From: Corynespora cassiicola
Taxonomy: Eukaryota > Ascomycota > Dothideomycetes > Pleosporales > Corynesporascaceae
Reading direction: 5' to 3'
Length of the DNA: 64,000 nucleotides
Assembly (NCBI GenBank): GCA_022059125.1
Contig: JAEUWY010000004.1
Span: 4,402,001-4,466,000 of the forward strand
This document shows positions 32,101-42,464 of this stretch, in pieces. The notes beneath the pieces were generated by a model that made no database searches, was not told the DNA's origin, and saw nothing but the letters and a program-made list of their open reading frames with translations. Both the position numbers and the translations under genes were made by a program. Numbering within the stretch: the first letter of the stretch is position 1; each line of letters begins with the position of its first letter.

Positions 32101-35100
32101 GATCAATTTCCTGTCCGCCGATATCGTCATCCGACAGATTTGCGACGAGCCGCAGGAGCGTATTATAACTGCTTTGATCCTCTGCAAGTGCAAGGACAAG
32201 ATCGTATAGCTCTTTCCGGGTTTTACTTTCGAGGACCGGAAGGCTGACATCTTCTGATCCTGCCTCATCGACTTCGATAACCTTCGGAACAAACAGGAAT
32301 TTCGTAAAGACTTGTTCCATGAGCGACCCACTGTTCAATGGCTTCTTGAATGATTTTAGGGAGGGAATGCAGCACAAAAGGAGTTTGGTGAAGCCCATAA
32401 CCACAAAATCAACATCGTCACAGCCGACGACCTCCTGGTGCTTATACTGCAAAAGTAGATCGCTCCAATTCGCCAGGTATTGGCGCAGGGACACTTCATC
32501 CCGGCTGTACTCATCATGGACTCGGAATACGTGCTCTGAGATCTCAAAGAGCTGTTTGCTTGCCTCGGGGTACTTTGCAGCGCCAGGTAAGATTGTCGAA
32601 AGAATGGACCAGAAGCGTGAGGCCGTCTCCGCCCTGTTAAGAGGGGATGTAGAAGGCAAATCACCCCCACAAACAGAAGCAATAGATTGTGCCGTATTCT
32701 CTCGAATGTTCTTCCGGGGATCAAGAAGAATAAGGACCTCGTGCAGGGGCACAACCTGGGGACTGTTCATAAATGCTTCCCATACCGCATGCGAATGCAA
32801 GGATGCCTCCAAAATAGTGGCGTAGCAGTTTGTGACTATGGCAGAGCTGTCTGGCTCGTTCTTGATGGCCACAAACAGAATGCTCACGAGGCGGTTGACG
32901 AGAGATGTTACGTCGGCAAAGTAGCAGGACGACGTCTCTGAGCCTGGGCGCTCTGCTTTTGGATTAGGAGTTGGCTTACCACACAAGCCGAAAGCAGGTA
33001 GATGCATACCTTTTAGGAATTCGAGCAAAACAACGACCAAATGGGCTGCCAAATGAAGCTCAAAATTATTGGAAAGCGAATGGCTCAGCAATGCCGGATT
33101 ACGAAGTGCTTTGTCTAAAAGCTGAACGGCGTTCGCGAGGTATGTTTCATCCAGGCTGCTCCTCCTTAATTGCTCTCTGAGCTTCGACTGGAGGCCCATG
33201 AGCGCATATTTCGCTTGGAAGACCTTTCCAGGTGGGAAAAGGTCGTCGGCAGATGCAGTGCCTGCCATTACAGATTCGGCGAATCTCTCCCGAATCGGGA
33301 AGCAACCCAAGAATTCAAACAGCTGGTACATGTTAGTCTCTCGGTATGGCATACTTTCCTGAGGGTATGAACTCACCACTGAGCTGACTTGATCGTCCGA
33401 ATCCATGCAAGCAAACAGCTCCTCCCAATGATTAAGGAGTGTGGCCTCAAACACCGAGCAATTGGAACTGTACTCAACCACAGGGTAGGTTTCTTCACTA
33501 CCAGGAGCCTTTTGTACGGTGACCAACATTCCGTTTAATCCAAGGTCAATGAGCTTCTGACTGCCTTTCTCCGCAATATTCCATCTCTGGCCCTTAGCAA
33601 ACAGGTTGATTTTTGAGAAGCCGGTGACAAAGCAAAGTCGCCTATGGAGATCTTCCAGAGTGTGATCAGAGTTCATGGAGACAGAGCCCTTTTCTTGCTT
33701 AGTCGCGGCTTGGTATTGATAGGGTATCTCAATCTCGTTGCCAAATGGAACATCGTCCAGGACCTCGATTTTGGAGTCAGTTCTCCGCGATCGACAGAAT
33801 TCGGGCCTGTTGCGAATCTGCATGAGCATTATCTTCAAGAACAAGATTGTCCGGGTGAAGTGTAGCTCTGTCTGTTGGCGACTAGTATCCGAGAGGGAGA
33901 TATCCATGGTATCATCGGCTGTGTCAGGCTCAGCAGCTTTGTTCCGCAAGGTCTTGTACGCAGAAAGAAGTCGCTGGATGCGTTCTTCAACCACAGCCAC
34001 ATGAATCGACTCAACCTGCTCGACTGTAATATCTTGCGCAATATCTACTTCGAGATAACGGGTTGCAAGGAGCCTGGCACATGAATCCTCGATACTCTGA
34101 TGCGGGGCTGATAGCAATATTGACCATAGAAGATCAGCTCCTCGAATTTGCGGAAGTGTTCTCTCTTCCTGCCCTTCAGTGATCTCTTCTTGGACAGTCG
34201 GGAATCTATATGCAGCCACAAAGTCGAAGAAACCTTTGGTATAGAACTGGGGCTCCAGCTTTGGCACATAGCTTGAAATAAGCTGCTGGCAAAAATCGTT
34301 CTTTGGGCTGAGTCTAGCAGCTTCTGAGAATTTTGACCACGCCAGATCCCGCTGGTGCCTTGTCTGAGTATTCTTACCCACGAGGTGGTCCCAGGTGGTT
34401 TCGTAGAGATCAACGGGGATGGCGTCGAATGCGCGGCAAATGAGCATGCATATCATGTCGAGCCGGCATTGGAGTGCTGCCACAGTAGAAGGACTGAAGC
34501 CTGCCTTACTCTCAATGTCGACAAAATGGCATGTCTCCTCAATCAAGTGCCGTGTGACGTCCGAGTTGTGGATGAAGAAGTTGCTATCGCCCTGGACTGC
34601 CGAAGCCAAAACGAACATGGCCCGTATACAGCCAGTCGACTTTGTCGACCTAGACGCGATAAGGGCATCGCATTCGCTGAATATGCGATGTCGCTCTTCC
34701 GTCGATACAACTACGGCCAGCTGGCGCAGCTGCTCACAGGCTTCGGCGTGCAACATGGCCATGTTGGGTGTGGATTCTTTACCAGGAGAAGAATCCTGGA
34801 GAATACGAACGCATACGTTCCATGGACGGGCGCTTAGCTCTGTTTCTGGCCAACAAATGTATTTGGGCTGCAATTTTCCTGTCAATTCGCGTAAAAATCG
34901 CACAAGATCTAGACTGTAGGTCTCGATGGGCAGTTCATAGAGCTTCGAGCATAGGTAGAGCAGTTCTGGAGCCTCCATAAGTCCAATTATACCGCGAATC
35001 ATAGTCATGGTGGCCGAGACTACGCGGTGGTCTTGGCAGTGGCATACTGTGTTCCAGATGGCATCGGTCTGAAGCGTCGAATAACGATGTGTGACCACGA

Positions 35101-36949
35101 GAAATCCAACGATATTACCGCTGCGAGAGATAAGCTGAGGATGTGAGTCCACGCTAATGATATAATCGACGACCCTCTCGTGCAGAAGGAATTCTGCAAG
35201 ATATTGCATCACCGGGTGGTTGACGCCAGCGCCTGTAGCGCTGTACTCACGCCATATGTCGACCAGGGAAGCATCCATGGTGCCAATGCTCATAACACGA
35301 AAGTCCATTCGACCTTTGACGATGTACTTTCGAAGTAATTTGAACTTCCAAGCATTGGTGACAAGAGCAGCATAGTTGTTAGGATCGCGACAAAACCGTT
35401 CGTATCCGATAGCCTCGCGATTGCCTTCGCTAGTCGTCGAAGCTGGGGATTCTGGGTCCCTGAAATCCAGAAATTCGGTGGCAAGCTGGGCGGCAATAAA
35501 TGTATCCCAAGAGCACAGCTCTGAAAGGAGATTTGTGAAGAATAATATTAGGTCTCTAAAGACACCAATATCGACGTCCTTGCTTGGCTTGTCCATGTCC
35601 TTGGTGTAGGTGCGGAAGTACTGCAACACATCTCGGTAGAAGCGCCGGCGATCGATCAATTCGTCATCGCGAATATCAATAACGAACCAACCAACTGTAC
35701 TCAGTGTTTGGGTAACCCAGGTCGCAATCCAGCCTTGCATGCTTACGGAGACTTTGTTGTACGCTGCTTCTGCGAACTGAAGAAGATGCTGGACGCCACC
35801 CGCCCGGATGAAGTCGCACATGAGCCGGTCGCCCATTTCGGACGTGGCAGCACCGTATTCTTTGGCGAGAACATGGAAAACAGGCGACTTTTCAGAGCGC
35901 AGCAACATGAAAAGGTGACGGAGGTGCTTGTTGCAGAGGAGTGGCAGCTCGTAAGCGCCCTCGGCTCGCGATAGTAGCTCGGCGTCGACTTGCAGGAGAC
36001 TTGAGCACAGCACAAGATAGCTCCGGAAGAAGTTATAAAAAATGTCCTCCTCAGTCTGGGTATCGTCGCAAAAGGTGTCACCGAACGGATATCTCCGGCC
36101 AAGAATCTTGTTCAAAAATGTCGCAAACTCGTCCCAAAACTGCGACCTTTCGAGAAACAGCCCCCTCCACCGGAGGGAGGATTGGTTTGGGATGTTATCG
36201 AGCCAGAGCGCAATCTGGGGTAGGACTGTTCCATCGAGAGCCTGTGCTGTATTCTCGTTAGCATGGGGGTTTCGGAAAGCTTGGGGAATATGCATTGTGA
36301 AGTCAGCCATACCTCCATGGAAATGCTGGGTGATGGTGCGCAGGGCCATCAAAGGGTCCATATCGTTGAACTGGGTGAAGGGGAACCGGCGGAAGTAGGC
36401 CTCGTCATCATAATCCATCTCTATTCCCGAGAAGTTTCCAATGCCTGAGTCTGAATCAGAGTCGACAGCGATAACAGGCGGGCTGTCAGCAGGCGCGTCT
36501 TCGTCGTCGACGACGACCAGGTCGGTGGCCGACACGGGCACGGAGCTGTCGCGGGCGGCAGGGCTGTCAGGCACCGAAGAGGTATCGGCAGCGTCGCCAT
36601 GGTCGGCCAGCGACGACGAGGGGGGCTGCGAGCGGATCGTCATCTCGAGCTGCTCGGAGAGCTGGGCTTGGGTGTGCTGGGCGGCGGCGGCGGCAGTGCG
36701 GTCGTCTACGTCTACGTCTTCTGCGGCGGGGACGGAGACGGGCTCGGCAGACAGGTCGCGGTTGTCCATGGAGCCGTCGTCTAGTCGGGGGCGTTTGCGG
36801 GTTGAATACGGATCTGCGTCTTCCATAGAACCGCGACGAGGCGAGGACGCGGGGGCAGGGACGGGGACGGGGACGGGGACGGGGACGGCGGTGATTGCTT
36901 GGTCGTCTGCAGCAACCGGCTCCATTAGACCATGGTCCCGCTGACTCAT
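29183..36949 (-). CDS. giant ubiquitin carboxyl-terminal hydrolase (USP9X/USP24/USP34-like)
   Basis: Cysteine protease that removes ubiquitin from proteins. Start chosen at MSQRDHGLMEP (36949); the frame stays open 236 codons further upstream but that part overlaps POP3. Read straight through it has 2588 aa. Two 54-nt GT-AG segments (33376-33323 and 33009-32956) look like introns in frame, leaving 2552 aa. The N-terminus is acidic and low-complexity with a VP repeat near residues 15-30 and KRPRLDD. A long helical-repeat region follows. The USP domain lies at about 1600-1970: Cys box GLVNPRAICYMNSLLTQLF (Cys about 1608 spliced), zinc ribbon with KECGHV and YKCESCGGKF, and His box TSENGHYYSYIRER (His about 1857), then KWVEFNDRDV. 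The catalytic triad is complete. The long helical C-terminus ends in an acidic tail. Confidence 0.92.
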   Translation of the reverse strand: MSQRDHGLMEPVAADDQAITAVPVPVPVPVPAPASSPRRGSMEDADPYSTRKRPRLDDGSMDNRDLSAEPVSVPAAEDVDVDDRTAAAAAQHTQAQLSEQLEMTIRSQPPSSSLADHGDAADTSSVPDSPAARDSSVPVSATDLVVVDDEDAPADSPPVIAVDSDSDSGIGNFSGIEMDYDDEAYFRRFPFTQFNDMDPLMALRTITQHFHGGMADFTMHIPQAFRNPHANENTAQALDGTVLPQIALWLDNIPNQSSLRWRGLFLERSQFWDEFATFLNKILGRRYPFGDTFCDDTQTEEDIFYNFFRSYLVLCSSLLQVDAELLSRAEGAYELPLLCNKHLRHLFMLLRSEKSPVFHVLAKEYGAATSEMGDRLMCDFIRAGGVQHLLQFAEAAYNKVSVSMQGWIATWVTQTLSTVGWFVIDIRDDELIDRRRFYRDVLQYFRTYTKDMDKPSKDVDIGVFRDLILFFTNLLSELCSWDTFIAAQLATEFLDFRDPESPASTTSEGNREAIGYERFCRDPNNYAALVTNAWKFKLLRKYIVKGRMDFRVMSIGTMDASLVDIWREYSATGAGVNHPVMQYLAEFLLHERVVDYIISVDSHPQLISRSGNIVGFLVVTHRYSTLQTDAIWNTVCHCQDHRVVSATMTMIRGIIGLMEAPELLYLCSKLYELPIETYSLDLVRFLRELTGKLQPKYICWPETELSARPWNVCVRILQDSSPGKESTPNMAMLHAEACEQLRQLAVVVSTEERHRIFSECDALIASRSTKSTGCIRAMFVLASAVQGDSNFFIHNSDVTRHLIEETCHFVDIESKAGFSPSTVAALQCRLDMICMLICRAFDAIPVDLYETTWDHLVGKNTQTRHQRDLAWSKFSEAARLSPKNDFCQQLISSYVPKLEPQFYTKGFFDFVAAYRFPTVQEEITEGQEERTLPQIRGADLLWSILLSAPHQSIEDSCARLLATRYLEVDIAQDITVEQVESIHVAVVEERIQRLLSAYKTLRNKAAEPDTADDTMDISLSDTSRQQTELHFTRTILFLKIMLMQIRNRPEFCRSRRTDSKIEVLDDVPFGNEIEIPYQYQAATKQEKGSVSMNSDHTLEDLHRRLCFVTGFSKINLFAKGQRWNIAEKGSQKLIDLGLNGMLVTVQKAPGSEETYPVVEYSSNCSVFEATLLNHWEELFACMDSDDQVSSVVSSYPQESMPYRETNMYQLFEFLGCFPIRERFAESVMAGTASADDLFPPGKVFQAKYALMGLQSKLREQLRRSSLDETYLANAVQLLDKALRNPALLSHSLSNNFELHLAAHLVVVLLEFLKGMHLPAFGLCGKPTPNPKAERPGSETSSCYFADVTSLVNRLVSILFVAIKNEPDSSAIVTNCYATILEASLHSHAVWEAFMNSPQVVPLHEVLILLDPRKNIRENTAQSIASVCGGDLPSTSPLNRAETASRFWSILSTILPGAAKYPEASKQLFEISEHVFRVHDEYSRDEVSLRQYLANWSDLLLQYKHQEVVGCDDVDFVVMGFTKLLLCCIPSLKSFKKPLNSGSLMEQVFTKFLFVPKVIEVDEAGSEDVSLPVLESKTRKELYDLVLALAEDQSSYNTLLRLVANLSDDDIGGQEIDRPMYTIDRSNEIRSATGYVGLVNPRAICYMNSLLTQLFMNLNFRKFMLGLNVADSQRLLQETQKLFAQMQNTYRKATDPRAFAACVKGLQDAPIDINVQMDADEFYNLLFDQWEGQMLSPEIKQQFRSFYGGQTVNQIKSKECGHVSERVESFFVVQCDVKDKKDLQESLQSFVEGDVMEGENKYKCESCGGKFVDAVKRTCLKEVPDNLIFHLKRFDFDLVEMRRSKINDRFEFPSVIDISPYHVDHLSDPSNPRQEDIFELVGVLVHQGTSENGHYYSYIRERPGTADGGSKWVEFNDRDVDPFDPMSIPQNAFGGTYENEFSRQYKAFSAYMLFYQRKSSIDKNHREFMVPTQCITPKVPIPSSLEKEIKEDNEFLIKEYSLCDPNHSKFVRQALTTLRTINHGTCSEEHQQEAQALHAMLEHLSRTICRLRTADNFEETMAQLRKSALGCFSCCHIVLSWMAHQPHALVNLLLRCYHAKIRAQVRAFLIDGLQYLRDKDPASYGIENPDTDMETGGSAPSRGVLVQITHRLKLVAEESGISSRGWDDLYLTIGTIVTMGRIETATVLNQRMLDFCLQVLCMHALPPLRDNHRPDLWRMVEKKKGIYNRMVELVLVLLDNMDIRLPIVADPDADRLEHFDRASAKFPLSMRERQLMEYWHEDNKAIAVLDKMIEMFDVSKNTVFYPGQVLKWMLQSEDPVMQEQLFITVLEGIHMLTPPSSDPYVRAALPFCEACTDAEHVGRIVDMVVKTTLNLREAGGEVRLQFFSGLLLAENDAVFEQRDAEIFYLWTLQAMRKCAIPLLLYDDDGIRKATEMFLCREVFSRPKPNETISDLLMRTKYKIIRALANEMNRKVIDEHNAAISRSYMQPMISTLHALVTLLNQLLTSDDPVMDSYKHVNDAIIIQQFQEEVNPRLTIWPFEEGTPISTGGEYIEDVYHLSSSLNELADTYEQSDYGSESDEGPDMLEL
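32956..33009 (-). other. possible 54-nt in-frame intron of deubiquitinase gene
   Basis: GTATGC donor, CCTAATCC candidate branch site and AAAAG end. Removal joins LLEFLK to AERPGSETSS. Weaker than the other candidate because the branch site and acceptor are less canonical. Confidence 0.5.
33323..33376 (-). other. probable 54-nt in-frame intron of deubiquitinase gene
   Basis: GTGAGT donor, ACTAAC branch site 14 nt before the CAG acceptor, length a multiple of three, no stop. It would encode 18 residues of low-complexity character between QVSSV and LFEFLGCF. Confidence 0.75.
36858..36888. repeat. GGGACG hexanucleotide repeat in coding DNA
   Basis: Five tandem units inside the deubiquitinase N-terminus, read on the minus strand as alternating Val-Pro. 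Confidence 0.9.
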
Positions 36950-37459
36950 GACGGAGTGAAGCCACGAGCGGTTGTTTGGAGGAGGAGGGATTGGGCGGAG
37001 GCCAGCACGGCGGGCGGAAAGCACGCGCGGGCAGGAGGCAAGCAGCTCGCTCGCTCGCTCGCTGGTACAGGCAGCAGCAGAGAGAGCCCCAGCCTTACTG
37101 GTGGACTGGCTCGCTTGGAGGCCGAGGAAGCGCGGCGAGCAAGCGCACCATGAGCTCCGGGGTGCGCTGCTGCAGGTGGCGAGGGCGAATTGAGGGCGGG
37201 TGAGGGCGCACAGCGAGAGGGCGAAGCTCCTGTATTTTTCGACGCGTCCGTTGAAGTCGGCGGGAGCTGGAGTTTGGTGGGGGAGGCCCCGGCGTGCCAA
37301 GATGACCTCATTGGGTCTTGCGCTTGCCGCTAGCCGCTTTGGGCGCCGGCCGCCTTCACGCCTCCAACGGCTGCACCGCCTGCGCTGGCGAACATCAGAT
37401 CGACTTGGCCCGCCGCTGTTTCTTCCGCTGCCCCTACCGCTGCACGCCCGTCGACCCCC
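36950..37459. promoter_or_regulatory. divergent promoter, deubiquitinase / POP3
   Basis: 510 bp between the start codons; GC-rich, with a (CTCG)n tract near 37048-37063. The deubiquitinase frame stays open through it on the minus strand. Confidence 0.5.
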
Positions 37460-38633
37460 ATGGCCCCGGCTACCAAGAAGATCCCGAAGCCAGTCTTCAA
37501 GACTGCTGATCCGTACACGGCCACCACCTGGTGCGTCACATGCCTCTCCCCAGCAATCGGCACTGAACCGTTCCAGGCCCGAGATATCACATGACGACCA
37601 GCACGACATCTTGGAGCTGCTCTGCAGGTAAGCATCCGCAGGAGTTTTTGGGCGCACCAGCCATCACAACGAGTTTGCCTGCCGCTGCTAGTCTGTTGCT
37701 TGCTGTCCCTTTTCCCTTCCTTTCTTTGTCCTGTCCCGCCTTCCGTCAGTCAGAGGTTTTCACATCAAACGCCTTCATCAACTTTGTCACCCTCTCTAGC
37801 AGCATGCCCTACGCAATACTACCGATAAGACGCCCCTCCGTTACCATGTTTCGCTTGCCTCAACATCCGCTCAAACTAACCCACCCAGCCTGCTCGAGCC
37901 CCTCGGCCACCACCGGAAAACCCACATCCAACCCTCCCGCGGCAAGAAGCGCAAGCGCAATGCCAAAGTAGCAGCCGCGGCAGCAGTCCAGGACCCTGCA
38001 TCCGGTGCAGAAGATGCAGACATGGCCGATGCACCACCTCCACCACCAGAGCTGAGCAGGCACGTACTCGTGGGTCTCAACAGCGTAACGCGGCATTTGG
38101 AGGCCCTGGCCGCAAAGTCTGCACCACCGACGATGAAGGGCCTCCACGCACCAAGTTCCGCTTCCAAACCTGGAGAACCCACGTCCTCAGACCAGAAAAC
38201 CGCAGCTGTAGAGGATACTCCTAGCCATAGGTCGGTTGAGACCAAGGGTGACCCGGCGCAGAGCACTCCCATCCCCGCACCCGAACTAAGATCCCTCTCC
38301 CTCGTCATAATTCCCCATCCTGCCCCGCAGACATCACCCGTTTACGCACATCTTCCAACCCTTTTACATCTCTCCGCTCTCCCCCCATCTCCCCAGGCAG
38401 CCGCCGATAACCCAACCCGCCTTGTCCCCCTTCACTCCTCCTCGGAATCCCGCCTCGCAGAAGCCCTGCACATACCCCGCGTCGGCGCTATAGGCATCCT
38501 CGCTGATGCCCCGGGCACGACGGGATTGGTCGACTATGTGCGTGAGAGGGTCGGCCCGACGCAGTGCCGGTGGGTCGACGAGGCCTTGAACGGAGGGTGG
38601 GGAGGCGTAAAAGTGAGTTCAAGCGCGGCGTGA
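37460..38633 (+). CDS. POP3: RNase P/MRP subunit Pop3
   Basis: Protein subunit of nuclear RNase P and RNase MRP (tRNA 5' processing, rRNA processing). Exons 37460-37530, 37577-37627 and 37889-38633 give 288 aa in one frame; introns are 46 and 261 nt. N-terminus MAPATKKIPKPVFKTADPY, then WPEISHDDQHDILELLCSLL across the junctions, then the basic GKKRKRN stretch. The L7Ae-like core has LSRHVLVGLNSVTRHLEALA, LSLVIIPHPAPQTSPVYAHL, and LAEALHIPRVGAIGILAD near the end. This arrangement fits fungal Pop3. The first exon is set by a Met followed by a short basic segment; two splice junctions keep the frame exactly. Confidence 0.87.
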
Positions 38634-40182
38634 GGAAAAGGGGGCAAAAGTTGGGATTCGAGAAGGAAAATTAGTACTCAAGTGTCGTCAAGATACCCGT
38701 ACAATACGCAGCACCGGCATAGAAAAAGGAACTTGATGGAGAAAGGGATCTAGGATATCGGAATATTATTTCTATTATATGCAATGCAAAATGCATGCAC
38801 GCATATATCTATAAGCTAGCATCCACAACTCTCACTAGCATGAACAAAAAAGCATGAGCAAAAAAATCACAGTCTATTGACGCTCCCGTTCCCATCCCAT
38901 GCCTATCCATCTCGAGTTCCAGAGCCCATCCTAAAAAAATTCCTTGAATCACCATGGATATCAAAACGCAACACCACATCAAGAACCCCCATGAGTACAT
39001 GCCCCATCACCATGTCACAACCCATCCCCGAAGAAAAGAAGCCGGGGCAGTATGCCCCCAAGGATCGAAAAGAAAAAAGAAAAAAGGAGAGAAGGAGAGA
39101 GGAAGGAAGAAAGAAAGAAAAAAAACTCCCGAAAATGCAAGACCACCGGCAAAACATGCAAACTAACACAAACAACAGGCAATCTTTCGTTCACACACAC
39201 GCACACACTCTCATGCGCTCTCGCTGCCCCAATCCACGGTATCAAACCCCAAGCCTCAAAAGTCAGACAAGAAATCGACGATTACCCCACCAACGCGGCA
39301 GCCAGCCAGTCGGTCAGTCGGTCAGTCGGACAAACAATCCACCAATCCTCCCCTTCTACCTCTCCACTTCACTCCACCCAAACACAGAGAAGGAAAAAAA
39401 AAAACAAAGCTTCCCCACAGGAGAAATCGAGAAACCAAAAAAAACTGCAAAAAAGCAAACCAGAAATAAAAACAAGATGCTATGCGTCCTCATGCATACA
39501 TGCATGCATGCATGCCCGTCTGTCTGTCTGTCCTTACATGCAATTTCGCGTGCGTTCAAGTCATGTTGAGAATATATGTTACGAATGCCGCTTTGCCCCT
39601 TTTAAACCCCCCCTTTCCTTCCTTCCTATTCCCATATCTCTCTTTCCTTCCCGATTGCGCGTGTGCGTACGTACCAATTGGTACGTATGCCATCCCCATT
39701 CGGAGAAAATTCGAAAAAGAATTCGGGTTGGAGCTCCAACAGTCTCCCCTCCCCAGGGAAAATAACTTCATCGTCCTCAAGTCCAAAGCCAGTCCGCTAG
39801 CTCGACAAGTAGAAAAAGACGAAAGTGGGGTGGAGGAGGGAAAATAAAGGGGGAGGGGAGAGGAATGAAACTCCAGGTTAGATACACAAAAAAACGGGGT
39901 GGTTCCTTCGTGACTGAGCCGAGGTATATTCGCCACATGCAACAAATTCAAAAAAAGCTCTTTTCCGGGGTGTGGTGTAGTATAGATAGGTAGGTGCGTG
40001 GTTGGGCTGGCAGGCAGCTGGGCGTAATAATCCGCCTGCCCATTTCTCCATTTTAACATCATTAATTAAAAGTCCGCCATCTCTTTTTACACCAAGGCCA
40101 CACGTCCATTCTACATGGTGGAGAGGAGTGAGGGGAGGTGCCGCCGTCCAACCGAGGCCAAAAGGCGCGTCGACTGGCACTA
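38634..40182. other. convergent intergenic region, low-complexity
   Basis: Between POP3 and the F-box gene. Long A/G-rich tracts (39060-39130, 39385-39470), CAGTCGGT-type repeats (39300-39330) and (CATG)n/(TCTG)n near 39490-39531. No coding gene was recognised; probably long 3' untranslated regions. Confidence 0.55.
39490..39533. repeat. (ATGC)n and (GTCT)n microsatellite
   Basis: Adjacent runs of ATGC and GTCT tetranucleotides. Confidence 0.8.
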
Positions 40183-42464
40183 TTATGATTCGGTGGCGTC
40201 GGTCATAGCGACGTCTTCCTGGAGGTGGAGTGAGGATGACGGGGGCAAGGCGGCGGATCGTGGACGAGCATACTCGACATCGGAGTGATCGGGCATGCTA
40301 GCGGGGCTTCCTGACCGGAACTCTTCGAACTCGTCCTCTGGCGGTGAGAAAGACCATACCTGTCATTAGTCAGCATCGCTACCCTTGATTTCAAATCGCC
40401 GATGAACTTACCTCCATGATGGTTCTTCCCGATCGGGACGCCATGATGACAGCCTTCTCCTCCTCGAAGACCACCCGCCACACGGCTTCTGCCGGCGTCG
40501 AGAGTTCGCGGACAAGCGTACCCTTCTTGAGATCCCAAACCTTAACTCTTCCGTCGGAACCGCCGCTGACGATCCGCGTGTTGTCGAACTGCAGGCTTGT
40601 AACGCTATTATCATGAGCTGCAAGGCGATGGATAGCCTGGTAGTCTGCGAGACTCCACACCCGAACCGAGCCATCCGATCCGCCAGTGACGAGAATATCC
40701 TCGCGCATTTGAAGCTGGCCAACAAGCGAAGTGTGACCCTGTAGCACGGCCAAGCATTTACTGTGAAGTCGGAATTAGATACTGCAAAAGAAGGCGGGGC
40801 ACAAATAAACTAACCCGTCAGTGGGATCCCATATCCGGACGCTGGTGTCCAGACTACCCGTCGCAATCTTTTTCCCATCAAAGGCAATTGCGTAGATTTG
40901 GCTGAAATGGCCCGTGAGGGTTCGCAAGCACTTGCCCTCGGAGATGCTCCATATCTTGGCCGTGGTATCGTAAGAGCCGGACACGACTATGTCGCCGTGT
41001 ATCTCGAGGCACCGGACACTAGCCTGGTGACCAATGAGGACGTGCTTGCATATGCCCTTTTTGAGATCCCAGATCCGCAGCGTTGTATCTCGCGAACCGG
41101 AAATGGCGGTATTTGAGTCGGACATCTTTAGACATCGAACTGTTGAGGTGTGACCGCGAAGCACATGTTGGGACACGCTGTTCAAACGCACACTACTGTT
41201 AGCCGTGGGGAAAAGAAAACACGGGAGGTGAGGAGGTGACGTACCCGGTAGCTAGATTCCACACCCGCACATCCCTATCACAGCCGCCGCTGACGAGGAG
41301 GTCACCCCAAGGTACCATGGCCCAAACGCCCATGACGTGACCCTGGAGAGTCTTTTGGTGGTAGCCGTTGACGTCGAAAACGTGAATCTTCGCATTGTCG
41401 AGGGCGACGACAATATATTTCTTGGTCAGGTGCAGGCTCGTAACTACGCCCTGATCAGGCGTTATCTGGCGAGCATCGCATACGCCTCCAGAGCGCCATG
41501 CCGTCTCAACCATGTACCGCTGCTTGAAATGCGACCTGTAGGTGGTAGCCTTTGGCCTGCGGTGGGAGAGTTTCCGCTTTGCAGCCCTGTCCAAGCTCTG
41601 TGTCCGCAAGGTCTCGCCGCTTGCGCTCGTCGAACCGTCCTCTTGCTCCTTCATGTGGGTATCTTCGGTCCTGGAGGCGCGCCCAGGATGCAACCACTGC
41701 GACTTGGAGTCGGCGTCGTGGTCGTCTCCAGGGTCATCCTCTTCGCTGCGCTCCTCTTTCGTAAGGCCGCGGTATGAGTATTTTTGGCATAGCAACCGCC
41801 AGGCTGTGTCGTCGTTTACGAGTTCGCGCCACCTCTTGGACACCTGCGAGGCGCGGGCCAGGGTTGTTGGGTCGTCAACACACTCTAAAATCTGTAGGGA
41901 AAAAAAATTAGACTAGGCTTCGACACGAACTACAGATGTCAGGCCATGACTTACCCGCAAGCAAAGTTCGGTCGGCAGTACCATGAAGGGATCCTTCTTC
42001 AACCTCGGGCTAACAAATTCGGCCACAAAACTCAGCTCGTGGCTGTCGCAGAGGTTGAGCAGCTCCCCTAGCAAGCGCAGGCGCTCGGCACGGTTCATTT
42101 CGCTGAATTGAACGCGCGTGTTCTTGATCTGTGAGTCCTCATGCTCGGCGGCAGTGCTCCAGTCCGGGGCGCGCTGGGTCGGGGTGGGACTGGGGGCTGG
42201 CGTCGGGGGAGAGGCAGGCGCTGAAGGGAGCAGATTGTGGGGTATGGTCGAGGTCAGTGGGCTCGTAGGGGTGATGATGGGCCGCGGCGCCGCCGATCGC
42301 GACATCCTGCTCTGCTTCCGGGTGTGGGCGGTTGGCGAGGAAAACATGGGCTGGCGCACCGTCGACGACGAGGCCGAGGCGGCCATGTCTGTGTCGGAGT
42401 CGATTTGCAGGCCGGGCGTGTGCTGGCCGTCGGGCTGGGCGGAGAAGTAGTCGTCGTGGTCCAT
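40183..42464 (-). CDS. F-box/WD40 protein, SCF ubiquitin-ligase substrate receptor (Cdc4/Pop1/FBXW7-like)
   Basis: Recruits phosphorylated substrates to the SCF ubiquitin ligase. Exons 42464-41955, 41891-41245, 41195-40815, 40760-40412 and 40359-40183 sum to 687 aa in frame. Order: Ser/Pro-rich N-terminus with many SP/TP sites; a dimerisation-like helix (LLGELLNLCDSHELSFVAEF); the F-box from DPFMVLPTELCLRILECVDD to WRELVNDD; an Arg/Lys-rich segment; then about seven WD40 repeats. Clear blades include SGGCDRDVRVWNL, SGSRDTTLRIWDLKKG, SGSYDTTAKIWSISEG, TGSLDTSVRIWDPTDG, TGGSDGSVRVWSLADY and SGGSDGRVKVWDLKKG. The acidic C-terminus ends TDATES. It is closest in layout to Cdc4/FBXW7-type receptors; a Met30-type role is less likely. 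Confidence 0.93.

Noticed and set aside
37200..37631. 143-codon plus-strand frame overlapping POP3 exons
   Set aside because: Wrong frame relative to the spliced POP3 product; Arg/Pro-rich chance frame.
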